Of a DNA stretch of 64,000 nt, positions 1 to 6,858 are shown one piece after another. Position 1 is the stretch's first letter. Every line of letters begins with the position of its first letter. The notes beneath the pieces are model-generated. The model saw only the letters and a program-made list of their open reading frames with translations. It was not told where the DNA came from and did not search any database. The DNA lies in contig JAVQMD010000001.1 of NCBI GenBank assembly GCA_032595675.1, positions 1,272,640 through 1,336,639 on the forward strand. Reading direction: 5' to 3'. Both the position numbers and the translations under genes were made by a program. Source of the stretch: Candidatus Electrothrix rattekaaiensis (GTDB taxonomy: Bacteria > Desulfobacterota > Desulfobulbia > Desulfobulbales > Desulfobulbaceae).

Positions 1-1
1 C

Positions 2-2200
2 AACTTTCTCGTTGCCAATTTCTGGCTTGCCCCTCTGGGAGAGTTGCGTTCCGATATGACGGACGGTGATATCTACTCCATCTCCGATGCCACTCGCAGC
101 TATCTGGGACAGATTCGCGAGCCCCTGCTTATTCGGGGCTATTTCTCAGCCCAAACCCACCCCTTATTGGCCCCGTTGGTTCCTCGGCTTCGTGATTTGC
201 TGGAAGAATACGCCATAGCAGGCAACAACAAGGTACGGGTTGAATTTATTGACCCGGCAGATAACCCGGATCTGGAGCAGGAGGCCGGCCAAAAATACGG
301 CATCCGGCCTGTGCCTTTTCAGACAGCCAGCAAATATCAGGCCTCGGTCACGAATTCCTATTTTGATATCCTGATTCGCTACGGTGATCAGTTCGAGACC
401 CTGGGTTTCCGCGATCTCATCGAGATTAAGGCTCAGGATGAGCAGGATCTGGACGTGGAGTTGCGTAATCCTGAATACGATATCACCCGGGCCATCAAGA
501 AGGTCTTGTACAGCTATCAGGCAGGCGGAGATCTGTTCAGTTCTATGAAGAAACCGGTTGAACTGACCGGCTATTTTTCCGCTGATGAGCGATTGCCCGA
601 AGAGCTGGTCACGTTAAAGGCCGATCTGCTGGTTCTGTCCAAGGAGCTGGAAGCAGAGAGCGATGGTCGTTTCACCGCCGCAACTGTTGATCCAGAGGCA
701 AACGGTGGTACCATTGCGGAGCAAATCAGTCAGGAATACGGTTTTCGGCCTATGGCTGCCAGCCTGTTTGATCAAAATTCCTTCTGGTTTTACATGATTC
801 TGCAAAGCGGCGACCAGACCGTGGAGATCCCCTTGCCCGAGGATCTGAAAAAAGAAAGTCTGAAGCGGGCTATTGATGCGGGCTTGAAACGTTTTGCCAC
901 CGGTTTTACCAAGAACGTGGCCCTGAGTGTTCCCCAATCCACGCCGCCTATGCCGCAGTACGGGATTCCCGGAGGAGGCGGGCCTAAGTTCGAGGCCCTG
1001 CGCGAGCTGCTTTCCCAAGAGCATACAGTCACGGATGCAGATTTAGCCAAGGGGCAGGTTCCGGGCGAGGCTGATATCTTGATGCTGGCTGCTCCAGAAG
1101 AGCTTGATGAAAAGGCACTCTTTGCTGTGGATCAGTTTCTTATGCAGGGCGGGACCGTGATTCTGGCGGCTTCTCCCTATAAAGTTGATCTCCAGAGACA
1201 GCTTTCCATGACCGAGAAGAAGACCGGTCTGGAAGATTGGTTAGAACACAACGGCATTGTCATTGAAAAGCAGGTGGTGCTGGACCCGCAGAACAGCCCC
1301 TTTCCTGTGCCGGTGCAGCGAAACCTGGGCGGTTTCATGATCCGGGAGACGCAACTGGTCAATTACCCCTATTTTGTTGATATCCGACCGGAGGGCATGA
1401 ACGAGGACAGCGGTGTAACCTCGGGCTTGCAGCAGCTCACCATGAACTGGCCGTCACCGATCACCATTGATCCAGAGAAAAACAAGGGCCGCAAGGTCAC
1501 TCGGCTGCTGGAAAGTTCGGAAAAGAGCTGGCTTTCTTCATCCACCATGATCCAGCCGGATTTCAAGACCCACGGCGATCTTGGTTTCGCTGTTGAGGGT
1601 GAGCAGGGACAGCAGCTGCTGGCAGCGGCTATTGAGGGTGGTTTCACCTCCTATTTTACAGGAAAGCCTTCGCCGTTATTGAAAAAGGATGAGGATGCAG
1701 CGGAAGCGCAACAGAATCCCATGCAAAATCCTATGCAGAACCCGATGCAGAATCCTCTACAGGATCCCATGAAAAAAGATGGCGAAGAGAAAGAAAAGCA
1801 GGTCATTAGCCGCCAGTTGGATAAATCCCCGGACACGGCCAGGATCATCCTGTTCGGTTCCAACAGCTTTCTCAGCGATACAGTGCTGAGCATCAGCTCC
1901 AGTGTGATGCGCACCAATTACCTCGGGCCAGTGCAGCTGGTGGCCAACACTGTGGACTGGTCGCTGGAGGATCGGGGCCTGCTCTCTATCCGGGGCAGAA
2001 GTCATTTTTCCCGTCCTCTTGATCCTATTACCAAGAACGGACAACTTTTCTGGGAATATCTTAACTATGGTCTTGTGCTGCTCGGCCTAGCAATCATCTG
2101 GCTGCTCAGGCTCCGTATTCGCAAACGGGCCGAGGAACGGCAGCTGGCCTTTTTGCAGCAGCCTGAATTGCAGCCTGAGACAGGGAGGGTATCATCATGA
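2..2200 (+). CDS. GldG-type ABC transporter auxiliary protein (5' end outside window)
   Basis: The reading frame is open from the first base of the window, so the N-terminus is missing. The residues before the first ATG (position 56) continue the family pattern, including LRSDMTDGD. About 730 residues are visible. The protein resembles the GldG / ABC_transp_aux family: a large extracytoplasmic part with two repeated halves (RDLLEEYA..FIDPADNP near residue 65 and a similar stretch near 200), then one C-terminal transmembrane helix (LNYGLVLLGLAIIWLLRL) and a basic tail. Between about residues 560 and 585 there is a short tandem QNPM repeat. The stop overlaps the next start by 4 bp (ATGA), so the DUF4340 gene is translationally coupled. 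The ATPase and permease genes should lie upstream. The family is linked to ABC-2 exporters (gliding and surface export in Bacteroidetes); the substrate here is unknown. Confidence 0.85.
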   Translation, partial: NFLVANFWLAPLGELRSDMTDGDIYSISDATRSYLGQIREPLLIRGYFSAQTHPLLAPLVPRLRDLLEEYAIAGNNKVRVEFIDPADNPDLEQEAGQKYGIRPVPFQTASKYQASVTNSYFDILIRYGDQFETLGFRDLIEIKAQDEQDLDVELRNPEYDITRAIKKVLYSYQAGGDLFSSMKKPVELTGYFSADERLPEELVTLKADLLVLSKELEAESDGRFTAATVDPEANGGTIAEQISQEYGFRPMAASLFDQNSFWFYMILQSGDQTVEIPLPEDLKKESLKRAIDAGLKRFATGFTKNVALSVPQSTPPMPQYGIPGGGGPKFEALRELLSQEHTVTDADLAKGQVPGEADILMLAAPEELDEKALFAVDQFLMQGGTVILAASPYKVDLQRQLSMTEKKTGLEDWLEHNGIVIEKQVVLDPQNSPFPVPVQRNLGGFMIRETQLVNYPYFVDIRPEGMNEDSGVTSGLQQLTMNWPSPITIDPEKNKGRKVTRLLESSEKSWLSSSTMIQPDFKTHGDLGFAVEGEQGQQLLAAAIEGGFTSYFTGKPSPLLKKDEDAAEAQQNPMQNPMQNPMQNPLQDPMKKDGEEKEKQVISRQLDKSPDTARIILFGSNSFLSDTVLSISSSVMRTNYLGPVQLVANTVDWSLEDRGLLSIRGRSHFSRPLDPITKNGQLFWEYLNYGLVLLGLAIIWLLRLRIRKRAEERQLAFLQQPELQPETGRVSS

Positions 2201-3645
2201 TGAAGGCAATAATTTATGCAGCCGCAGCCTTGCTTATTCTTCAGATCGGACTGACCGTGGCTGTGCATCAGCAACAGGCAACAAATCTTGAATCCACAGC
2301 ACCGGACTCGGCCTTTCTCTCCTTTGCTCCTGACAGCATAAGCTCGATTCTTATCAAGGGGTCGGAGAATAAGGAGCTGGTTCTGCAAAAGAGCGATAAC
2401 GGCTGGATCATGCCGGGTGCTTTTTCCGCGTCTGCGAGTACACGTCAGGTCGATGATCTGCTGCAAAAGCTCACCGATGCCCGCCAAGGTCTGGCTGTCG
2501 CCACGAGCAAAGGTGCGGCTCAACGTTTTAAAACGGCTGAGGATGACTTTGAACGCCATGTGATCCTGAAGCAGGGCGATTCTGTTGTCGGGGATATTTA
2601 TCTCGGTACTTCTGCCGGAATGCGGAACAGCCATGTCCGCAAGGCCGGTGAGGACATCGTGGTCAGTATTCCGGTGGGGAGTCATGAGGTTGATGTGGAG
2701 GCTGACAGCTGGCTGGATCGTACCCTGGCTGACTTGAACAAGGATGAACTTAAAGCGGTTGCCTTGGGTGATATTTCCTTGAGCAGGAAAGAAGAGGATA
2801 AGAAAATGGTTTGGCTGCTGGACGGTGCAACCAAAGAGGAAACCGAGAGCACAGAGGTGGATTCGCTGCTGAATAAGGTGACAGCTATCTCAGTGCAGTC
2901 GGTTCTTGATCCTGCAACATCAGCTGAGCTCTTTACAAAGGATCCGGCGGTTCAGTTCACTGTGACCAAGCAGGACGACAGCACGGTGACCTATGCCTTT
3001 GCTAAGAAAGATGACAAGGAGGATAACAAGGAGGATGAGTATTTTGTCCTCAAGATGTCGAATAATGAGCTGTACTTCAAGGTCGGCAAGTGGCTGGTTG
3101 AGGGGTTGGCTGAGATGAAGCGGGAAAAGCTGCTGGTTGGTTATGAGGAAAAGAAGGAAGAGACTCCCGCAGTGCAACCCGCAGTGCAACCCGCTGTTCC
3201 AATCCCTGAGCAGGAAGCACCGCAGGCTGATGTACCGGATCAGGAAGGATATCCGGTTCCTGAGCAGGAAACGGAGCAGGAGACGGAGCAGGAACCGGAC
3301 CAGGAGGTTCTGCCTGATTTCCTTGCGGAAGAGGATGATGAAGTAGTACCTGTGCAGGAAGCTGTGCAGGAGGAGGATCTGAAAGATGAGCCTGTTGACT
3401 CTGCTGAGTCTGTAGAGTCTGTAGAGTCTGTACAGGATGCTGAATCTGCTGAGCAGGAACAGGTAGAGACAGAGGTAGCAACGGAACCTGCCGCACCTGA
3501 ACCTGATGTTGAGGCGGAAGTTCCTGCTGAATCTGAGACACCGGCAGAAACGGTGGAGCAGTCAGCCAGTGAGCCTGTTCCGGCTGAAGGTTCTGAACAG
3601 GAACAGAAGCAGGAGGTAGTTCCTGCGGAAGAGGCTGCTGAATAG
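2197..3645 (+). CDS. DUF4340 domain protein with long acidic tail
   Basis: This is a 482-residue partner of the GldG-type gene and overlaps it by 4 bp. An N-terminal hydrophobic segment (IIYAAAALLILQIGLTVAV) anchors or exports the protein. Residues about 40-310 show the DUF4340 pattern (SILIKGSENKELVLQK, WLDRTLADL), a repeated beta-rich domain found next to GldG. From about residue 315 to the end the sequence is low-complexity and extremely rich in E, Q, P and V, with short tandem units (QPAV, EQET, SVESVE). Such a tail is unusual for the family and probably disordered. A strong terminator follows the stop. The function is known only through the ABC-export context. Confidence 0.8.
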   Translation: MMKAIIYAAAALLILQIGLTVAVHQQQATNLESTAPDSAFLSFAPDSISSILIKGSENKELVLQKSDNGWIMPGAFSASASTRQVDDLLQKLTDARQGLAVATSKGAAQRFKTAEDDFERHVILKQGDSVVGDIYLGTSAGMRNSHVRKAGEDIVVSIPVGSHEVDVEADSWLDRTLADLNKDELKAVALGDISLSRKEEDKKMVWLLDGATKEETESTEVDSLLNKVTAISVQSVLDPATSAELFTKDPAVQFTVTKQDDSTVTYAFAKKDDKEDNKEDEYFVLKMSNNELYFKVGKWLVEGLAEMKREKLLVGYEEKKEETPAVQPAVQPAVPIPEQEAPQADVPDQEGYPVPEQETEQETEQEPDQEVLPDFLAEEDDEVVPVQEAVQEEDLKDEPVDSAESVESVESVQDAESAEQEQVETEVATEPAAPEPDVEAEVPAESETPAETVEQSASEPVPAEGSEQEQKQEVVPAEEAAE

Positions 3646-3701
3646 CTGACAGGTTCTCTGTATAATTGCTGTATAAGGCATCGCTTTGAGGTATCGTTTT
3701 G

Positions 3702-3737
3702 AGGCATCTCCCGACTGGTTCGGGAGGTGCCTTTTTT
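3702..3737 (+). terminator. Rho-independent terminator after GldG/DUF4340 operon
   Basis: A long stem (GGCATCTCCCGA paired with TTCGGGAGGTGCC, one mismatch or bulge) closes on a CTGG loop and is followed by a run of six T. It lies about 55 bp after the DUF4340 stop and ends the operon. Confidence 0.85.
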
Positions 3738-3876
3738 GTTATGTCTCCCTCTTTTCCGGTGCTGGATCGTATCAATATATGGTAGCTTGCACACTTGCTG
3801 CCTCGCTGCCGAGGAGAAATGCCGAACCATTGCTGCTGCGTGCGGGACACACACGCATGAAGGGAAAAGGGACTGT

Positions 3877-4179
3877 ATGGACGAGCTTGTTGAAATACTG
3901 CGCTATCTGAAAGAGCACCCCGAGGTAACCTGGAGCGGGGCCGGGCTGACAGTGCTTGCTGTTCTGTACTTTCTTGTCACCAAGCTGTTTGCCCCGTTGT
4001 TTCGTAAAGACCCCGTCCCGCCGGTCGGCAGTACCTTTACGCACAGCGGGACTGGTGACCAGAATATTGCTCAGGGTGATGGGGCTATTGGTAAGCAGGT
4101 GGATGCGCGTGGTGCGCAGATCGGCGTGCTGGGGGATAATGCCGAGGTGAAGGGCGGCATTCATTTCAACGGAAAATAA
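3877..4179 (+). CDS. Small membrane protein with C-terminal RHIM-like motif shared with the NLR gene
   Basis: This is a 100-residue protein starting at an ATG preceded by AAGGGA. The frame is open further upstream but without a comparable ribosome site. Residues 1-18 are a short cytoplasmic helix (MDELVEILRYLKEHPEV), and residues about 20-40 form one transmembrane helix (LTVLAVLYFLVTKLFAPLF). A glycine/aspartate/asparagine-rich region follows (GTGDQNIAQGDGAIGKQ). Residues 82-98 read IGVLGDNA.V.GGI.FN and are nearly identical to residues 7-23 of the NB-ARC/TPR protein starting 54 bp downstream. The preceding AQ makes the core QIGVLGDN, similar to the RHIM core (hydrophobic-Q-hydrophobic-G). 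I infer a membrane effector that is recruited by, or co-polymerises with, the downstream NLR-like sensor. No named family was recognised. Confidence 0.7.
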   Translation: MDELVEILRYLKEHPEVTWSGAGLTVLAVLYFLVTKLFAPLFRKDPVPPVGSTFTHSGTGDQNIAQGDGAIGKQVDARGAQIGVLGDNAEVKGGIHFNGK

Positions 4180-4190
4180 GCGAACATTGC

Positions 4191-4214
4191 AGGGGTGGTT
4201 CGCGAACCACCCCT
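4191..4214. repeat. Perfect 24-bp palindrome of the AGGGG...CCCCT family
   Basis: AGGGGTGGTTCG is followed directly by its reverse complement. It sits in the 53-bp gap between the small membrane gene and the NB-ARC gene and ends 3 bp before the latter's Shine-Dalgarno AAGGAGG. Folded in mRNA it would form a strong hairpin right beside the ribosome site, which could uncouple or damp expression of the sensor gene. It belongs to the dispersed palindrome family of this window. Confidence 0.85.
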
Positions 4215-4232
4215 ACAAAGGAGGCCCCAACA

Positions 4233-6305
4233 ATGAGCCGTAAATCCAATATCGGCGTACTCGGCGACAACGCCCATGTAGAGGGCGGCATCAATTTCAA
4301 CATATACCCCCGCACCCCGCAGGGTATTCCCTTGCAGCGGCCCAAGCAGGCAGAGTATCTTGTCGGCAGGGAAGAATTGCTGAACGATGTACTCGGTGCG
4401 CTCCAACCGGGCAAGGTGGTGACGCTCTGCGGACCCGGCGGCATGGGCAAGACCGCCTTGGCCTCACGGGTTGCCTGGGAGCTGGCTCCTGAGCGGGAAG
4501 CCCCGGCCCTGTTCCCGGACGGCCTGCTCTTTTCCTCCTTTTACGGGCGCAAGGATGTGGGCCTCGCCTTTGACCACCTCGTGCGCAGTTACAGCGATGA
4601 TGCGCAGGACAACAGCCCCGAGGCCGTCTGCCGTTTGCTGGCGAATAAGCAAGCCCTGATCATTCTGGACGGGGCCGAAGAGGCCGACGACCTGCCTGCC
4701 GTGCTCCGCTGCTGCGGGGGTTGCGGGGTGCTGATCACCAGCCGGAAGCGGAGCGATGCGCCGGGGAAGCTGCTGGAGGTCAAAGCACTGGACAAGCTGC
4801 CTGCCGAGGAGGCGTTCCGGCTCTACAGTAGGGGCACAGCATGCTGTGCCCCTACAACGGCGGATGAGGCCACGGTGCGGGCCGTATGTAAACGACTGGG
4901 CGGCTGGCCCCTGGCCCTGCGCATTGCTGGCCATTATCTGCGCAACACGGGCGAGAGCGCAACAGACTATCTGCGTTGGCTGGAAAAGGAGCCGTTCAAA
5001 GAGCTGGGTGACGGGCAGCATCAGGACGAGAATGCTGCTTTGCTGCTGCGGCGCAGCATTGAACAGGTGAGTAAAGGTGCTCGGATTGCAATGGAAATTG
5101 TCGGGGTCTTGGCGTTTGCCCCCTTTACCGAAAGGCCGATAGTCGTCCTTGTGAAGAACTTCAACTACAACACATCCTGGGAGTTCTGTCGATTCCTGAA
5201 GTCCATGTTTGTCCATCTAACGACATGGCATATTCACGCCACGGATAAGGATCTGCGCTTCTGCCAAAAGGCGTTGAACGAGCTGGTTGAGTACGGCCTG
5301 CTGGAAAGGCGGGGTGAAGGCTGGCAAGTGAGCCATGCCCTTATTTACGCCTATGCCCGTCAAAAGATGCCGCTGAACCGCTGGTTGCTTAAAGGACTTG
5401 CCCGGTTCTACATTGTTTTTGCCCGAGAGCAGAGCGAGGCCGGCTTGGAGGGCTACGCTCGCCTGGATGAGGAACGGGTTCATTGCCTGCGCCTGATAGA
5501 GAGCTGTTTGGACAGGGGGTTGTGGAAGGAGGTGCAAGGGTTGGTCGGGGAAATCTCGGAGTACCTTGACCGGCAGGGCCATTGGATAGAGAAACTGGCT
5601 GCCGTAGAGATGAACCTGACTGCGGCCCGCAAGGCTGGCGACCGCAGTGATGAACGCTGGTGCCTGAATGAGCTTGGCTACACCTGTACGAAGCGCGGCG
5701 AGCTTGACAAGGCCCTGACCTGGTTTGCGCAAAGCCTGCCCATAACCCGCGAGCTGGAAGACCGGCAGGGAGAAGGCGTGACCCTGAATAATATGGCCGA
5801 GATTTACCGACAACAGGGCAGGTACGAGCAGGCATTGGAGACATATCAGCAGAGTCTCGGTATCAAGCGGAAGATCGGCGACCGGAAGGGCGAAGGCATG
5901 ACCCTGAATAATATCGGTCTGCTTTATGATGCCCAAGGCGAGTATGAACAAGCCTTACCATATTATGAGCAGGACTTGGCTATATGTCGGGAAGGTGGCG
6001 ATAAGATCGGGGAAGGTACAACCCTGAACAACATTGCTGCCATCTATGATGCTCTGGGGAAACCAAGCAAGGCCGTGGAGCAGTACAAACAAGCCTTGGC
6101 CATAGCGCAGGAGTTGGGTGATCGGAATCAAGAGGCGGTAACGAGCTGGAACATCGGTCTCACCTATGAAAATATGGGCGACCTTGCCCAAGCCGAGGAA
6201 TACATTACCCTGGCCGTGGAGATTGCAGAGGCTATCGGCCATCCTGCATTGGAGCAATTCCGCGATGGATTGGCGGATACGCAGGCAAAGCGGCAAGGGG
6301 CGTAG
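4233..6305 (+). CDS. NB-ARC/TPR STAND (NLR-like) protein
   Basis: This is a 690-residue signal-transduction ATPase. The N-terminus (residues 7-23) carries the IGVLGDNA.V.GGI.FN motif also present at the C-terminus of the upstream membrane protein. The NB-ARC module follows: VGREELL, Walker A GPGGMGKTAL (about 66-75), Walker B ALIILDGAEEADDL (about 145), sensor GVLITSRKR and the GLPL-like LGGWPLALRIAGHYL. A helical arm is followed by about five 40-residue tetratricopeptide repeats (about 465-680), each with an LNN(I/M) core. The start is fixed by AAGGAGG nine bases upstream. A 28-bp palindrome is inserted in frame and encodes SRGTACCAP around residues 199-208. STAND proteins of this build sense a ligand with the repeat domain and oligomerise; with the adjacent effector this looks like a defence or cell-death switch (inference). 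Confidence 0.88.
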   Translation: MSRKSNIGVLGDNAHVEGGINFNIYPRTPQGIPLQRPKQAEYLVGREELLNDVLGALQPGKVVTLCGPGGMGKTALASRVAWELAPEREAPALFPDGLLFSSFYGRKDVGLAFDHLVRSYSDDAQDNSPEAVCRLLANKQALIILDGAEEADDLPAVLRCCGGCGVLITSRKRSDAPGKLLEVKALDKLPAEEAFRLYSRGTACCAPTTADEATVRAVCKRLGGWPLALRIAGHYLRNTGESATDYLRWLEKEPFKELGDGQHQDENAALLLRRSIEQVSKGARIAMEIVGVLAFAPFTERPIVVLVKNFNYNTSWEFCRFLKSMFVHLTTWHIHATDKDLRFCQKALNELVEYGLLERRGEGWQVSHALIYAYARQKMPLNRWLLKGLARFYIVFAREQSEAGLEGYARLDEERVHCLRLIESCLDRGLWKEVQGLVGEISEYLDRQGHWIEKLAAVEMNLTAARKAGDRSDERWCLNELGYTCTKRGELDKALTWFAQSLPITRELEDRQGEGVTLNNMAEIYRQQGRYEQALETYQQSLGIKRKIGDRKGEGMTLNNIGLLYDAQGEYEQALPYYEQDLAICREGGDKIGEGTTLNNIAAIYDALGKPSKAVEQYKQALAIAQELGDRNQEAVTSWNIGLTYENMGDLAQAEEYITLAVEIAEAIGHPALEQFRDGLADTQAKRQGA
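4828..4855. repeat. Perfect 28-bp palindrome inserted in frame inside the NLR gene
   Basis: GTAGGGGCACAGCA is followed by its exact reverse complement, entirely within the NB-ARC coding frame and without stop or frameshift. It is the same family as the intergenic copies at 6315 and 63372, so a mobile palindrome appears to have become coding sequence. Confidence 0.92.
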
Positions 6306-6314
6306 GGGGATTAT

Positions 6315-6593
6315 GTAGGGGCACGGCGTGCCGTGCCCTTACCACGGGACGTGGTGGTTTCGCCATGCCGTAGGGGCAATCCCCTGTGATTGCCCGTGGT
6401 GTTTTCGGGGAGACACAGGGGTCTCCCCCTACAAGGGGAACGTGATGATTCCGGGCAGTGCGTAGGGGCAGGTTCCCGTGCCTGCCCTTGAATAATTCCG
6501 GGTAGGGTTCGGGGTGATACCGCCATTACCGTAGGGGCAATCCCCTGTGATTGCCCGTGGTGTTTTCGGGGAGACACAGGGGTCTCCCCCTAC
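6315..6593. repeat. Cluster of GTAGGGGC-type palindromes, including an identical 63-bp duplicate
   Basis: Directly after the NLR stop there are several hairpin-forming units: 6315-6342 (GTAGGGGCACGGCG and a near-perfect complement), two identical 63-bp composite copies at 6370-6432 and 6531-6593 (each GTAGGGGCAATCCCC... ending TCTCCCCCTAC), and a third type at about 6471-6490 (GTAGGGGCAGG...CCTGCCC). No coding potential is supported; frames across it are repeat-derived. It fills most of the 553-bp gap before ygiQ. Confidence 0.88.
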
Positions 6594-6654
6594 AGGTGGC
6601 ATGTCGTTGTAGCATCCACCCTGTCGGGATACGATGAACCATGCCCGTCCATCC

Positions 6655-6767
6655 TCCGGTATGACGAGGCTCATACGCTCCGGTATGACGAGGCTCATAC
6701 GCTCCGTATGACGAGGCTCATACGCTCCGTATGACGAGGCTCATACGACCCGTATGACGAGGGTCAT
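6655..6767. repeat. Five tandem 23-24 bp repeats upstream of ygiQ
   Basis: The unit TCCG(G)TATGACGAGGCTCAT followed by ACGC occurs four times in a row, with a diverged fifth unit. Each unit contains the inverted repeat GTATGA / TCATAC separated by six bases. The array ends about 90 bp before the ygiQ start, so it could be a multi-site operator or simply a small satellite. Confidence 0.85.
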
Positions 6768-6858
6768 GTTTCCAGACAAACAATGCCTGACAGAACCGAG
6801 CCGGCTTGAGAGGATAAGCTGTCAAGGATGTAGCGATAAAGATACTGAAGGATATTGC

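Noticed and set aside
3077-3854. Long minus-strand frames opposite the DUF4340 tail
   Set aside because: They are a by-product of the low-complexity GAG/GAA/CAG codons of the acidic tail and encode Ser/Cys- or Pro/Gln-rich sequence.
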